Assembly (NCBI GenBank): GCA_014380825.1
Contig: JACMJD010000740.1
Coordinates: forward strand, 1 to 6,522
Direction of reading: 5' to 3'
Origin: Phycisphaerae bacterium
GTDB lineage: Bacteria > Planctomycetota > Phycisphaerae > Tepidisphaerales > Tepidisphaeraceae
DNA: 6,522 nt
Both the position numbers and the translations under genes were made by a program. This document shows positions 1 through 5,596 of this stretch, in pieces (position 1 is the stretch's first letter; each line of letters opens with the position of its first letter). The notes beneath the pieces were generated by a model. That model was given only the letters and a program-made list of their open reading frames with translations. It did not search any database and was not told the origin of the DNA.

Positions 1-872
1 GGCCGTACCTGACGTTCGCGCACCACGTCATGTCGCGGCCGGACGCGTTCGCATCGCAGTACAACGCGGCCTTGAACGAATTTCGCGATCGCGAGCGCAT
101 CAAATCCACGATGCGGCCGATGCCCGATTTGTTCGTCAGCGATGAATCCACCGAAACCCCATTCTGGCTCGACAACCTCTCCGACGGAACGCGCACGCGG
201 CCGAGCGTGTTCAAAGTCGACGACGGCTGGATGCTCGAGCTGATCAGCGGCGACGAGTTCGTGTTTCGCGCGAACGTCGGCGCGGATGAAGCGAGCGCAT
301 CATTCAGAGCGTTTCTCGCCAAGACGAATCACCGCATCTCGCCGCGCGCGTTGACGCTGACTATTTTCCTGCGCCTGCTGGTGACCGATCAATTCGTCCA
401 CGGCATCGGCGGGGCGCGATACGACCAGGTTTCCGATTCGATCATCGCAAGACATTTTGGAATCTCGCCGCCCAGGTTTTCCGTGACGACGGCCACGCTG
501 TTTTTCCCCGGCGCGATCGATCAGCCGCGTGCGTGTTTGCCATGTATTCAGCGCGAAGGGCACGTGCTTCAGCACGCCGTATTGGGCGAGCGGAAGCGCG
601 AGCTCGTCGCGCAGATCAATGCGCTGCCACGACGATCAACCGAGCGAGAGGCCGCGTTCATTCAAATGCACCGCCAACGTCGCGCCGCCATCGAAACGTC
701 GCCGGAGATCAAGCGATGGGAAGCGTCGCTGAGGGAGGCCGAGGCGCGCGAGCAGCAGGAAGAAGTGTTATTCGATCGCGAGCTTTTCTACGCCGTGCAA
801 ACGCGTGACCGGTTGGGGATGATGATCGAGAAATATCAGAGCAGTTTCGACAATACAGGACTGTCATCCTGA
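1..872 (+). CDS. conserved hypothetical protein, C-terminal part (5' end outside window)
   Basis: The reading frame is open from the first complete codon (position 3) and reads PYLTFAHHV before the first Met at 30, so that Met is probably internal and the gene starts left of the window. The visible part is about 290 residues. It holds a motif FVHGIGGARYD (about 393-425) after a hydrophobic stretch rich in Leu and Thr, then a CLPC pair (about 534-546), then a charged Glu/Arg/Gln-rich helical region likely to form a coiled coil (about 560-790). From memory the FVHGIGG block recurs in conserved hypothetical proteins of planctomycetes, but I know no function. No membrane segment is evident. The last codons (TGLSS) and the TGA stop lie in the left arm of the palindrome at 861-944, so the native C-terminus may have been replaced or trimmed by that element. 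An alternative is a gene truly starting at 30. Confidence 0.
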   Translation, partial: PYLTFAHHVMSRPDAFASQYNAALNEFRDRERIKSTMRPMPDLFVSDESTETPFWLDNLSDGTRTRPSVFKVDDGWMLELISGDEFVFRANVGADEASASFRAFLAKTNHRISPRALTLTIFLRLLVTDQFVHGIGGARYDQVSDSIIARHFGISPPRFSVTTATLFFPGAIDQPRACLPCIQREGHVLQHAVLGERKRELVAQINALPRRSTEREAAFIQMHRQRRAAIETSPEIKRWEASLREAEAREQQEEVLFDRELFYAVQTRDRLGMMIEKYQSSFDNTGLSS

Positions 873-944
873 GCGGTACTCCGCGAAGGATCTAGCCTGA
901 CACGTGAGGCCAGATGCTTCGCGGGGTACCGCTCAGCATGACAG
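861..944. repeat. 84-bp near-perfect palindrome joining two genes
   Basis: The left arm (861-900) and right arm (905-944) match as inverted repeats at 35 of 40 positions, around the 4-base centre CACG. The outer ends read CTGTCATCCTGAGCGG on the left and CCGCTCAGCATGACAG on the right. From memory this resembles a palindromic intergenic family (TGTCATCCTGAGCG...) scattered through many bacterial genomes. The element contains the TGA stop (870-872) of the upstream gene and the ATG (938-940) of the downstream gene. As RNA it could form one long hairpin, acting as a 3'-end stabiliser or terminator, or masking the downstream start. No transposase lies beside it, so it would have to be a non-autonomous element. 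Confidence 0.92.
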
Positions 945-1795
945 ACTCTCCAATTAAGCTGGCCTTTTCCACCAACGCCTACACGCGATTCCCATTGATC
1001 GACGCGATCCGCGACATCGCGGCCGTCGGGTATTCCGGTGTGGAAATTCTCGCTGACGTGCCGCATGCGTATCCCGATTCGATTGATGCGGCGCTGGTGA
1101 AATCCGTTCGCGAGGTGCTGGATGAAACGGGCCTCGCAGTCAGCAACATCAACTGCAATTGCACGTTCGGTTATTGGAAGGATGCGCCGCCGGAGCCGTA
1201 TTTTGAGCCGAGTTTGATTAGTCCGAATACGCAGCATCGAGCGGATCGCGCGCGGATGATTTTGAAGACGTTGGATTTCGCGAAAGAGATTGGCGCGAGA
1301 AATGTTTCGATTACTAGTGGGCGATGTTTGCCGGGGATGCCGCCCGATTGGGCGGCCGTGGAATTGGCTAAGAACCTTCCACCAATTTTGGAGCGCGCGG
1401 AGCAGCTCGACGTGAATGTCGGGATCGAGTGCGAACCGGGACTTTACATCGAATACGTTACCGAGCTCTGCGAATGGATCGATCGGCTCGGCTCGAAACG
1501 GCTGGGCGCGAATCTCGATATCGGCCACAGCGTGGTGATCGGCGAAGACATCCGCACCGTCGTCAGTCAACTGCGCGGCCGAATCTGGAATATGCACGTT
1601 GAGGATTTACCGGGCCGCAAGCATTATCACATGATCCCCGGCGAAGGTTCGCTGGATTGGCCAGCGCTCTGGGGGGCGATTCGTGAAACGAAATATAATC
1701 GCTACGTCACGGTCGAGCTGTACACGCAAACCGCCGATCCGCACGCCGCGGCGAGGAAGAGTTTTGAATACTTGAAAGAGTCGACACGCGCGTGA
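938..1795 (+). CDS. sugar phosphate isomerase/epimerase-like TIM-barrel protein
   Basis: This 285-aa protein looks like a complete xylose-isomerase-like TIM barrel (AP_endonuc_2, PF01261), a soluble metal-dependent family acting on sugars or sugar phosphates. Strand 1 reads LAFSTNAY (residues 8-15), followed by GYSGVEIL (31-38). Likely metal ligands or catalytic residues are E164 (IECEPG), D194 and H197 (LDIGH), H220 and E222 (HVED), H229 and H231 (HYH), and E260 (VELY). I cannot assign a substrate. I chose ATG 938 over the in-frame ATG at 914 because 914 only adds translated palindrome sequence, and GGGG at 923-926 gives a weak ribosome site. Even ATG 938 lies in the right arm of the palindrome. 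The stretch around 1195-1335 uses more A/T-ending codons than its surroundings. The gene stands alone between two palindromes. Confidence 0.88.
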   Translation: MTDSPIKLAFSTNAYTRFPLIDAIRDIAAVGYSGVEILADVPHAYPDSIDAALVKSVREVLDETGLAVSNINCNCTFGYWKDAPPEPYFEPSLISPNTQHRADRARMILKTLDFAKEIGARNVSITSGRCLPGMPPDWAAVELAKNLPPILERAEQLDVNVGIECEPGLYIEYVTELCEWIDRLGSKRLGANLDIGHSVVIGEDIRTVVSQLRGRIWNMHVEDLPGRKHYHMIPGEGSLDWPALWGAIRETKYNRYVTVELYTQTADPHAAARKSFEYLKESTRA

Positions 1796-1802
1796 ACCGT
1801 TT

Positions 1803-1913
1803 CTCCCCTCCCCTTGTGGGAGGGGCAGGGGGAGGGGTCAGTCCGGTCGAAGATGATGCGTTCACGAACTTCAAGCGACCCCTCCGCCAACCCCTGCCAC
1901 AAGGGGAGGGGAG
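1803..1913. repeat. G/C-rich inverted repeat, CTCCCCTCCCCTTGTGG family
   Basis: Arms at 1803-1839 and 1877-1913 match as inverted repeats at 33 of 37 positions and flank a 37-base loop. The outer ends begin CTCCCCTCCCCTTGTGG and end CCACAAGGGGAGGGGAG. From memory, this type of purine/pyrimidine-biased palindrome is a common dispersed intergenic repeat in GC-rich bacteria, whose translation gives spurious PLPQGEG-like peptides. It begins 7 bases after the stop of the TIM-barrel gene and ends 8 bases before the kinase ATG. Its right end contains a strong purine-rich Shine-Dalgarno-like sequence. Confidence 0.9.
1908..1913 (+). promoter_or_regulatory. ribosome binding site GGGGAG, supplied by the repeat
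   Basis: GGGGAG lies 8 bases before ATG 1922 and is the last six bases of the palindrome's right arm. It supports ATG 1922 as the kinase start. If the repeat folds in mRNA, this site would be paired with the left arm at 1803-1808, so folding could limit translation. That effect is inferred. Confidence 0.5.
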
Positions 1914-1921
1914 CAGGAAAA

Positions 1922-3034
1922 ATGCGCGATTCGCCGTCACAACTTCTGCGCGCGATCGACCCCGACGCCACCGCCGAATACGCGCCATCAAGCGACCTCG
2001 GCGAGGCGACGATGGTGCTGTCCGATGCGCAGGCGGATCAGTTTCCGCTGCGCCCGGACTACGCCGCGGTATTGGAGCGCGCTCGCAAAGGGTTGCCCGA
2101 GCGCATCGGCGATTACCGGATCATCCGCCTGCTCGGTCGCGGCGGGATGGGGTTGGTGTACGAGGCCGTGCAGGATTCGTTTATCTCGCGGCACGTGGCG
2201 CTGAAAGTCGTGCGCGGCGACAGCGTTTCCGATCAGCGCCGCATGGTCCAACGGTTCAAGCTTGAAGCGGCGTTTCTTGCCCGGCTGACTCATCCCAATG
2301 TCGTCACGCTTTATGACACCGGCACCACCGACGCCGGCGAACCGTACTTCGTGATGGAGCGGGTCACCGGCACTCCGCTGCGAAAATATTGCCAGCGGCA
2401 CAAGCTGACCGTGCAGCAGCGGCTGAACCTGTTCGCCGAGCTGTGCGATGTCGTGCATTACGTGAACGGGCGAGGGATCGTGCATCGCAACATCAACCCG
2501 CACAACGCGATGGTCGCGACAGTTGGCACGCGGCAGGGCATCAAGCTGATCGACTTCGGCATCGCCAAGCCGCTGTACGGCGACGACGTGCTGGATCCGC
2601 CGCCGGAGGAAGCGGGGCAGGTGATCGGATCGCTGGCGTACATGTCGCCCGAACAGGCGCGCGGCGAACTATCGGTCGATGCGCGAACGGATGTCTACGC
2701 GCTGGGCGTCGTGTTGTACGAGCTGCTCACCGGCAGCCGTCCGATCGAGCTGGACGTGACGGGCGGGAAACTCTCGACGCTGATCGACCGGATCACCTCG
2801 CAACGGCCGCCGCTCATGAGCAACCTTTATCGAAAATCCAGCGAACGCTCCCGCGCAGCGGCAGATGACAGGCGCTCGACGCCGCGCAAGCTGCATCGAA
2901 TGCTGCGCGGCGAATTGGATGAGATCGCGTTCAAGTGCCTGCGAAAGAATGCGGATCATCGATTCGCAACGGCCGGGGAAGTCGCAGAGCGCATTCGCGC
3001 CTGGACGCCGCCAAAGCGTTGGTGGTCGTTCTGA
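1922..3034 (+). CDS. Ser/Thr protein kinase-like protein with HRN catalytic motif (predicted pseudokinase or weak kinase)
   Basis: This 370-aa cytoplasmic protein has a Hanks-type kinase fold from about residue 65 to the end, after a 64-residue acidic/Ala-rich leader. It shows a glycine loop GRGGMG (72-77), the ATP-binding Lys K95 (VALK), helix-C Glu E115, DFG at 211-213 and SPEQ in place of APE (E244). The catalytic loop, normally HRDLKPxN, reads HRNINPHN (188-195): the catalytic Asp is N190 and the loop Lys is N192, while the Mg-binding Asn N195 remains. ATP binding is therefore plausible but phosphotransfer is doubtful. Known HRN kinases such as ErbB3 bind ATP with very low activity. The tail LRGELDEIAFKCLRKNADHRF is typical of PknB-like planctomycete kinases. 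No transmembrane segment or sensor domain follows, which is short for the group. A longer start at 1814 would translate the repeat and is rejected. Confidence 0.9.
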   Translation: MRDSPSQLLRAIDPDATAEYAPSSDLGEATMVLSDAQADQFPLRPDYAAVLERARKGLPERIGDYRIIRLLGRGGMGLVYEAVQDSFISRHVALKVVRGDSVSDQRRMVQRFKLEAAFLARLTHPNVVTLYDTGTTDAGEPYFVMERVTGTPLRKYCQRHKLTVQQRLNLFAELCDVVHYVNGRGIVHRNINPHNAMVATVGTRQGIKLIDFGIAKPLYGDDVLDPPPEEAGQVIGSLAYMSPEQARGELSVDARTDVYALGVVLYELLTGSRPIELDVTGGKLSTLIDRITSQRPPLMSNLYRKSSERSRAAADDRRSTPRKLHRMLRGELDEIAFKCLRKNADHRFATAGEVAERIRAWTPPKRWWSF

Positions 3035-3037
3035 TCC

Positions 3038-3108
3038 CGTGGCGTGGGTGTCTCGCCCGCGATTCGCGGCTCAGGCCGCACGCGCACGGGCGGGACGCCC
3101 ATGCCACG
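3038..3108. repeat. palindromic repeat, copy 1 of the GTGGCATGGGCGTC family
   Basis: Arms at 3038-3061 and 3085-3108 match as inverted repeats at 20 of 24 positions, and all four differences are transitions of the kind that leave G-U pairs in RNA. Between them is a second small stem, GCGGC (3066-3070) with GCCGC (3075-3079) around the loop TCAG. A second copy with the same two-part design is at 6188-6257. This copy starts 3 bases after the kinase stop and ends 27 bases before the next gene. Confidence 0.92.
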
Positions 3109-3135
3109 TGCATCGCTACATGCTACATTGGCGGC

Positions 3136-4035
3136 GTGCATCGCGTCACGCTTTACTCCAAACCCGATTGTCACCTTTGCGACGATGCGAAGCTTGTGAT
3201 CGAGCGAGTGCGAGCGCGGCACGCGCTCGAGTTGGTCGTCCGCGACATCCGGGACAATGCGAAAGACTTCGCGAACTATCAGTTCGCGATTCCGGTAATC
3301 ACGGTGAACGATCGCGAGATCGCGCGGCATCGATTGGACGAGGCGCAACTCGAAGCTGCGCTGGCGTCGCAAATCCAAATCGTCCTTATGGCGAAGTTTC
3401 CGCAGGCGGGGAAAGTGAAAACGCGTTTGTCGCCCACGCTTTCGCCCGCGCAGGCGGCAAAGACGCACGAGGCGTTTCTGAAGCACCTTGGAGCGCGGCT
3501 GGCGAAAATGAACCTCGGCGAGATCGTCATCTGTTTCGACCCGCCCGAAGCCGCGGCGGCGATGAGAGATCTAATGAACGACGTCTCGCGCACGTTCGTG
3601 CCACAAGTGGCGGGCGATCTGACGGCCCGATTGTGCGGGTTCGGCAACGCATCATCCACGACCCTGTTTCTTGGCGGGGACAGTCCAGATCTGCCAGAGC
3701 GTTTTGTGCGACGCACCGTCGATCTGCTGCACGAGAACGATCTCGTCATCGGTCCGACCGACGACGGCGGATACTGGTGTTTGGGACTGGATTCCCGAGT
3801 CAATCGTCCGGAACTCCTCCGCGGCATCGAGTGGTCGAGCGGGCGTGAATTTGACCAGACGCTCGAACGTGCGCGCTCGCTCGGATATAACGTTGGGTTG
3901 GCCGATCAGTGGGATGACGTCGATCGGCCTGAGGATTTGACACGTTTGCTCGATCGCTTGCAGAAGTCGACCGACACGTCCGATCGCGAACTGCTGACCC
4001 GGCTGAAGTTTCTGCCGGCGGGAGTATGGCCATGA
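3136..4035 (+). CDS. fusion of a glutaredoxin-like domain to a DUF2064 (TIGR04282-type) GT-A glycosyltransferase
   Basis: Residues 1 to about 78 form a small thioredoxin-fold domain of the glutaredoxin-like DUF836 type: strand RVTLYSKPDC, then a CxxC redox pair C12-H-L-C15, and a typical cis-Pro region FAIPVITVN. Residues about 80-285 form a GT-A fold of the DUF2064/TIGR04282 family: IVLMAKFPQAGKVKTRL at the start, LGGDSPDLP with D182 and D185, and GPTDDGGYWCLGL (206-218), which fits nucleotide-sugar and metal binding. The substrate is unknown; some family members occur in arsenosugar clusters, but no arsenic gene is seen here. The start is GTG 3136: no ATG is in frame after the repeat, and further upstream the frame is repeat sequence. 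Met85 opens the second domain and could be a separate internal start. Its stop TGA overlaps the next ATG. Confidence 0.85.
   Translation: MHRVTLYSKPDCHLCDDAKLVIERVRARHALELVVRDIRDNAKDFANYQFAIPVITVNDREIARHRLDEAQLEAALASQIQIVLMAKFPQAGKVKTRLSPTLSPAQAAKTHEAFLKHLGARLAKMNLGEIVICFDPPEAAAAMRDLMNDVSRTFVPQVAGDLTARLCGFGNASSTTLFLGGDSPDLPERFVRRTVDLLHENDLVIGPTDDGGYWCLGLDSRVNRPELLRGIEWSSGREFDQTLERARSLGYNVGLADQWDDVDRPEDLTRLLDRLQKSTDTSDRELLTRLKFLPAGVWP
4021..4024 (+). promoter_or_regulatory. ribosome binding site GGAG deciding start 4032
   Basis: GGAG ends 7 bases before ATG 4032 but only 1 base before the in-frame ATG 4026. Normal spacing therefore favours 4032, whose ATG overlaps the previous stop as ATGA. 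Confidence 0.55.
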
Positions 4036-4559
4036 CGCAGGACAATCCGCCCATGTCGATCAACCCGGCTGTGAAGGGTCCTGGTGCGCAGCCCGCCGAG
4101 CAGGGTGAATCGTTTCTGCCGCAGTCGACCGTGCTCATCGTCGATGACAATCCGCAAAACGTCGAGTTGCTCCAGGCGTTCCTGGAATCGCTCCCTGTAA
4201 AGATCGTCACTGCGAATGACGGTGTCGATGCGCTGGAGAAGGTCGAGCAGCACAATCCCGATTTGATCCTGCTCGACATCATGATGCCGCGGATGAGCGG
4301 GTTCCAGGTCTGCCGCAAGCTCAAGGGCGACGCCAGCACGCGCGACATTCAAGTGCTGATGGTGACGGCGCTCAATGAGCTGGGCGATATCGAACAAGCG
4401 TCTGAGTGCGGGACGGATGATTTCGTTAGTAAGCCGGTGAACAAGTTCGAGCTGCTGACGCGGGTGAAGAGTTTGCTGAGGGTGCGACATCTGAAGAGCG
4501 AACTGGAGCGCGCGCTGACGTACTTAAATGAAATTGAGCACGACGAGGAAGCACTGTGA
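4032..4559 (+). CDS. stand-alone CheY-like response regulator
   Basis: This 175-aa soluble protein has a 33-residue disordered, Pro/Gly/Gln-rich leader, one receiver domain and no DNA-binding output domain. Receiver signatures are LIVDDN with the acidic pair D38-D39, phospho-acceptor D82 in LLDIMMP, T112 in MVTAL and K134 in VSKPVN. All are canonical, so it should accept phosphate from a histidine kinase or small donor. The C-terminal 30 residues (LRVRHLKSELERALTYLNEI) form a predicted helix or coiled coil that may bind a partner. It overlaps the preceding gene by ATGA and the next by GTGA, so it is probably translated together with a glycosyltransferase fusion and a folate enzyme. No histidine kinase is in view. 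Output is presumably by protein-protein contact, which is inferred. Confidence 0.93.
   Translation: MTQDNPPMSINPAVKGPGAQPAEQGESFLPQSTVLIVDDNPQNVELLQAFLESLPVKIVTANDGVDALEKVEQHNPDLILLDIMMPRMSGFQVCRKLKGDASTRDIQVLMVTALNELGDIEQASECGTDDFVSKPVNKFELLTRVKSLLRVRHLKSELERALTYLNEIEHDEEAL
4545..4550 (+). promoter_or_regulatory. ribosome binding site GAGGAA for the GTG start at 4556
   Basis: GAGGAA lies 5 bases before GTG 4556, inside the end of the response regulator gene. It supports the GTG start overlapping the TGA stop and translational coupling. Confidence 0.65.
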
Positions 4560-5179
4560 CGATTGAATCATCCGCCAGCATCGCACAATTCCTTGACGCC
4601 ACCGCTGCGAAACAACCGGCCCCCGGTGGCGGGAGCGTCACCGCGCTCGCCGGCGCGCTGGCGGCGGCGATTGGGGAGATGGTTTTGCAGTACAGCATCG
4701 GCAGGAAGGACGTCCTGCCGGCCGACGATACGAAACTGCGCGAGGCACTGGCGGAAATGACCCGCGCGCGAAACATGCTCGTCGAGCTGATGATCGAAGA
4801 TCAGGCCGCGTACAGCGCGCTCAGCGCGGCCCGGAAGAATGCCAGGGATCAGGGTGATGCCGATCCGACCTTCGCCGCGGCGCTGCTGGCGTGCATTCGA
4901 ATCCCGCAGGCGATCGGCGCCACCGCCGGCGCGCTGCTCGACCTGTGTGCACAGGTCGCCCCCAAGGCCAACAAGTTTCTCCTGTCTGACTTGGCCGTGT
5001 GTGCTGAACTCGCCATGGCGACCGTTCGCTGCGCGACCTACAACGTTCAGATCAATCTGGCCGACGTCAGCGATGCGACGGAGCGGCGGCACTTCGAAGA
5101 CTCGATGAATCACCTGATCGCTCGCGCCACCGAACGCATTCGCTCGATCATCCCGGCGATCTGGAAGCGACTGAGCTGA
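4556..5179 (+). CDS. cyclodeaminase/cyclohydrolase family protein (FTCD_C, FchA-like)
   Basis: This 207-aa protein matches the FTCD_C family (PF04961) over its full length, which is the usual size of stand-alone bacterial members. These are formiminotetrahydrofolate cyclodeaminases or methenyltetrahydrofolate cyclohydrolases that produce or consume methenyl-THF in one-carbon metabolism. Visible signatures are the N-terminal block FLDATAAKQPAPGGGS (12-27) with ALAGALAAAIGEMV after it, EDQAAYSAL (81-89) with the conserved D82, and the block NKFLLSDLAVCAELA (139-153) with D145, followed by CATYNVQINLAD. The fold is an all-helical dimer in the family. No formiminotransferase domain is attached and none is nearby, so cyclohydrolase or cyclodeaminase cannot be told apart. 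GTG start, good ribosome site, overlap with the response regulator stop. An internal GGCAGGA/TCCTGCC stem at about 4700-4720 is inside the coding sequence. Confidence 0.9.
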   Translation: MTIESSASIAQFLDATAAKQPAPGGGSVTALAGALAAAIGEMVLQYSIGRKDVLPADDTKLREALAEMTRARNMLVELMIEDQAAYSALSAARKNARDQGDADPTFAAALLACIRIPQAIGATAGALLDLCAQVAPKANKFLLSDLAVCAELAMATVRCATYNVQINLADVSDATERRHFEDSMNHLIARATERIRSIIPAIWKRLS

Positions 5180-5186
5180 ATTGCCC

Positions 5187-5240
5187 CTTGCGGCGTCGCA
5201 GATCAAGATGTGCAAGCCTTCTGATCTGCGACGCCGCAAG
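5187..5240. repeat. perfect 19-bp inverted repeat after the cyclodeaminase gene
   Basis: The left arm 5187-5205 (CTTGCGGCGTCGCAGATCA) and right arm 5222-5240 are exact inverted copies around a 16-base loop. It starts 7 bases after the stop at 5179 and lies 17 bases before the next ATG. As RNA it is a very stable hairpin without a following T run, so it is not a classical intrinsic terminator. It more likely serves as a 3'-end stabiliser, a Rho-independent terminator of unusual type, or a dispersed repeat of a third kind. Confidence 0.88.
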
Positions 5241-5257
5241 CGGCGCCGAGAAAAACA

Positions 5258-5494
5258 ATGCGAGACGATCGTGACTACAAACTCGACCTCTCCACCACCG
5301 ATAACCAGGAACCAATCACCAATATCGCGCGCCCCTTTCTCAGCGTCCATTTCGCCTGCTGCAACGTCTACTGCCGCATCTACCGCAACCTCGACGGCAT
5401 GCGCTACGAAGGCCGCTGCCCGCGATGCGCCAAGCCGGTTACGTTCGCAATCGGCACCGACGGCACAGACGCGCGATCGTTCATCGTCAAGTAG
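5258..5494 (+). CDS. small conserved CxxC protein of unknown function
   Basis: This 78-aa protein has a compact core, RPFLSVHFACCNVYCRIYRN followed by GMRYEGRCPRCAKPVTF, with cysteines at 34, 35, 39, 54 and 57. The CPRC pair plus the CC pair would suit a zinc-ribbon or zinc knuckle with four Cys ligands; this is inferred. It ends with a Gly/Thr/Asp stretch and FIVK. From memory the RCPRC core recurs in small planctomycete and related hypothetical proteins, but no function is known to me. ATG 5258 is the only plausible in-frame start; the ribosome site (CCGAG) is weak. Residues 1-22 are polar and probably disordered, and include NQEPITN encoded by a repetitive CCAATCACCAAT-like stretch. No membrane segment or signal peptide is visible. 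Confidence 0.75.
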   Translation: MRDDRDYKLDLSTTDNQEPITNIARPFLSVHFACCNVYCRIYRNLDGMRYEGRCPRCAKPVTFAIGTDGTDARSFIVK

Positions 5495-5583
5495 TTAGGT
5501 GAAGTACTCGGGTGAAATAGTTGCGGTCCCGCGCTTGCCGCTCGTGGGCGATTGCCATTACTCTGGACGCGCACCATTTTTAC

Positions 5584-5589
5584 GGAGGA
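5584..5589 (+). promoter_or_regulatory. ribosome binding site GGAGGA deciding start 5597
   Basis: GGAGGA lies 7 bases before ATG 5597, an ideal spacing. It rules out the upstream in-frame ATG at 5552 as the main start. The 102-base gap before it (5495-5596) holds no palindrome; TTGCCG (5535) and ATTACT (5557) 16 bases apart are only a weak promoter candidate. Confidence 0.7.
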
Positions 5590-5596
5590 CTCAAGG

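Noticed and set aside
836..1597. Long minus-strand open frame of 253 codons opposite the TIM-barrel gene
   Set aside because: The plus-strand protein in this region has clear family motifs, while the minus-strand product is Arg/His-rich with no recognisable domain, as expected of an antisense shadow in GC-rich DNA.
1814..1921. N-terminal extension of the kinase from ATG 1814
   Set aside because: These 36 codons are the palindrome read as protein. ATG 1922 has its own ribosome site.
1792..2265. Open frame overlapping the second palindrome and the kinase start
   Set aside because: Its first part is translated repeat and the rest is an Arg/Ala-rich out-of-frame reading of the kinase gene.
2935..3135. 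N-terminal extension of the glutaredoxin-glycosyltransferase fusion
   Set aside because: It overlaps the kinase gene and then reads through the copy 1 palindrome. The thioredoxin fold begins right after GTG 3136.
2865..3848. Plus-strand open frame of 327 codons in another frame over the kinase end and the fusion gene
   Set aside because: The product is Arg/Ala/Ser-rich with no motif and runs through a palindrome; it is a frame shadow.
4699..4721. GGCAGGA/TCCTGCC inverted repeat inside the cyclodeaminase gene
   Set aside because: The arms are short and the site is within conserved coding sequence, so chance is the simplest explanation.
5298..5325. Repetitive AACCAGGAACCAATCACCAA stretch inside the small CxxC gene
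   Set aside because: It looks like a fragment of a simple repeat, but it is short, in frame and single-copy in the window, so no repeat feature is claimed.
4568..5350. Minus-strand open frame of 260 codons opposite the cyclodeaminase gene
   Set aside because: The plus strand encodes a full-length FTCD_C protein and the antisense product has no recognisable domain.
5535..5562. TTGCCG and ATTACT 16 bases apart as a promoter for the 187-aa gene
   Set aside because: Each box matches the consensus only partly and such matches are frequent by chance.
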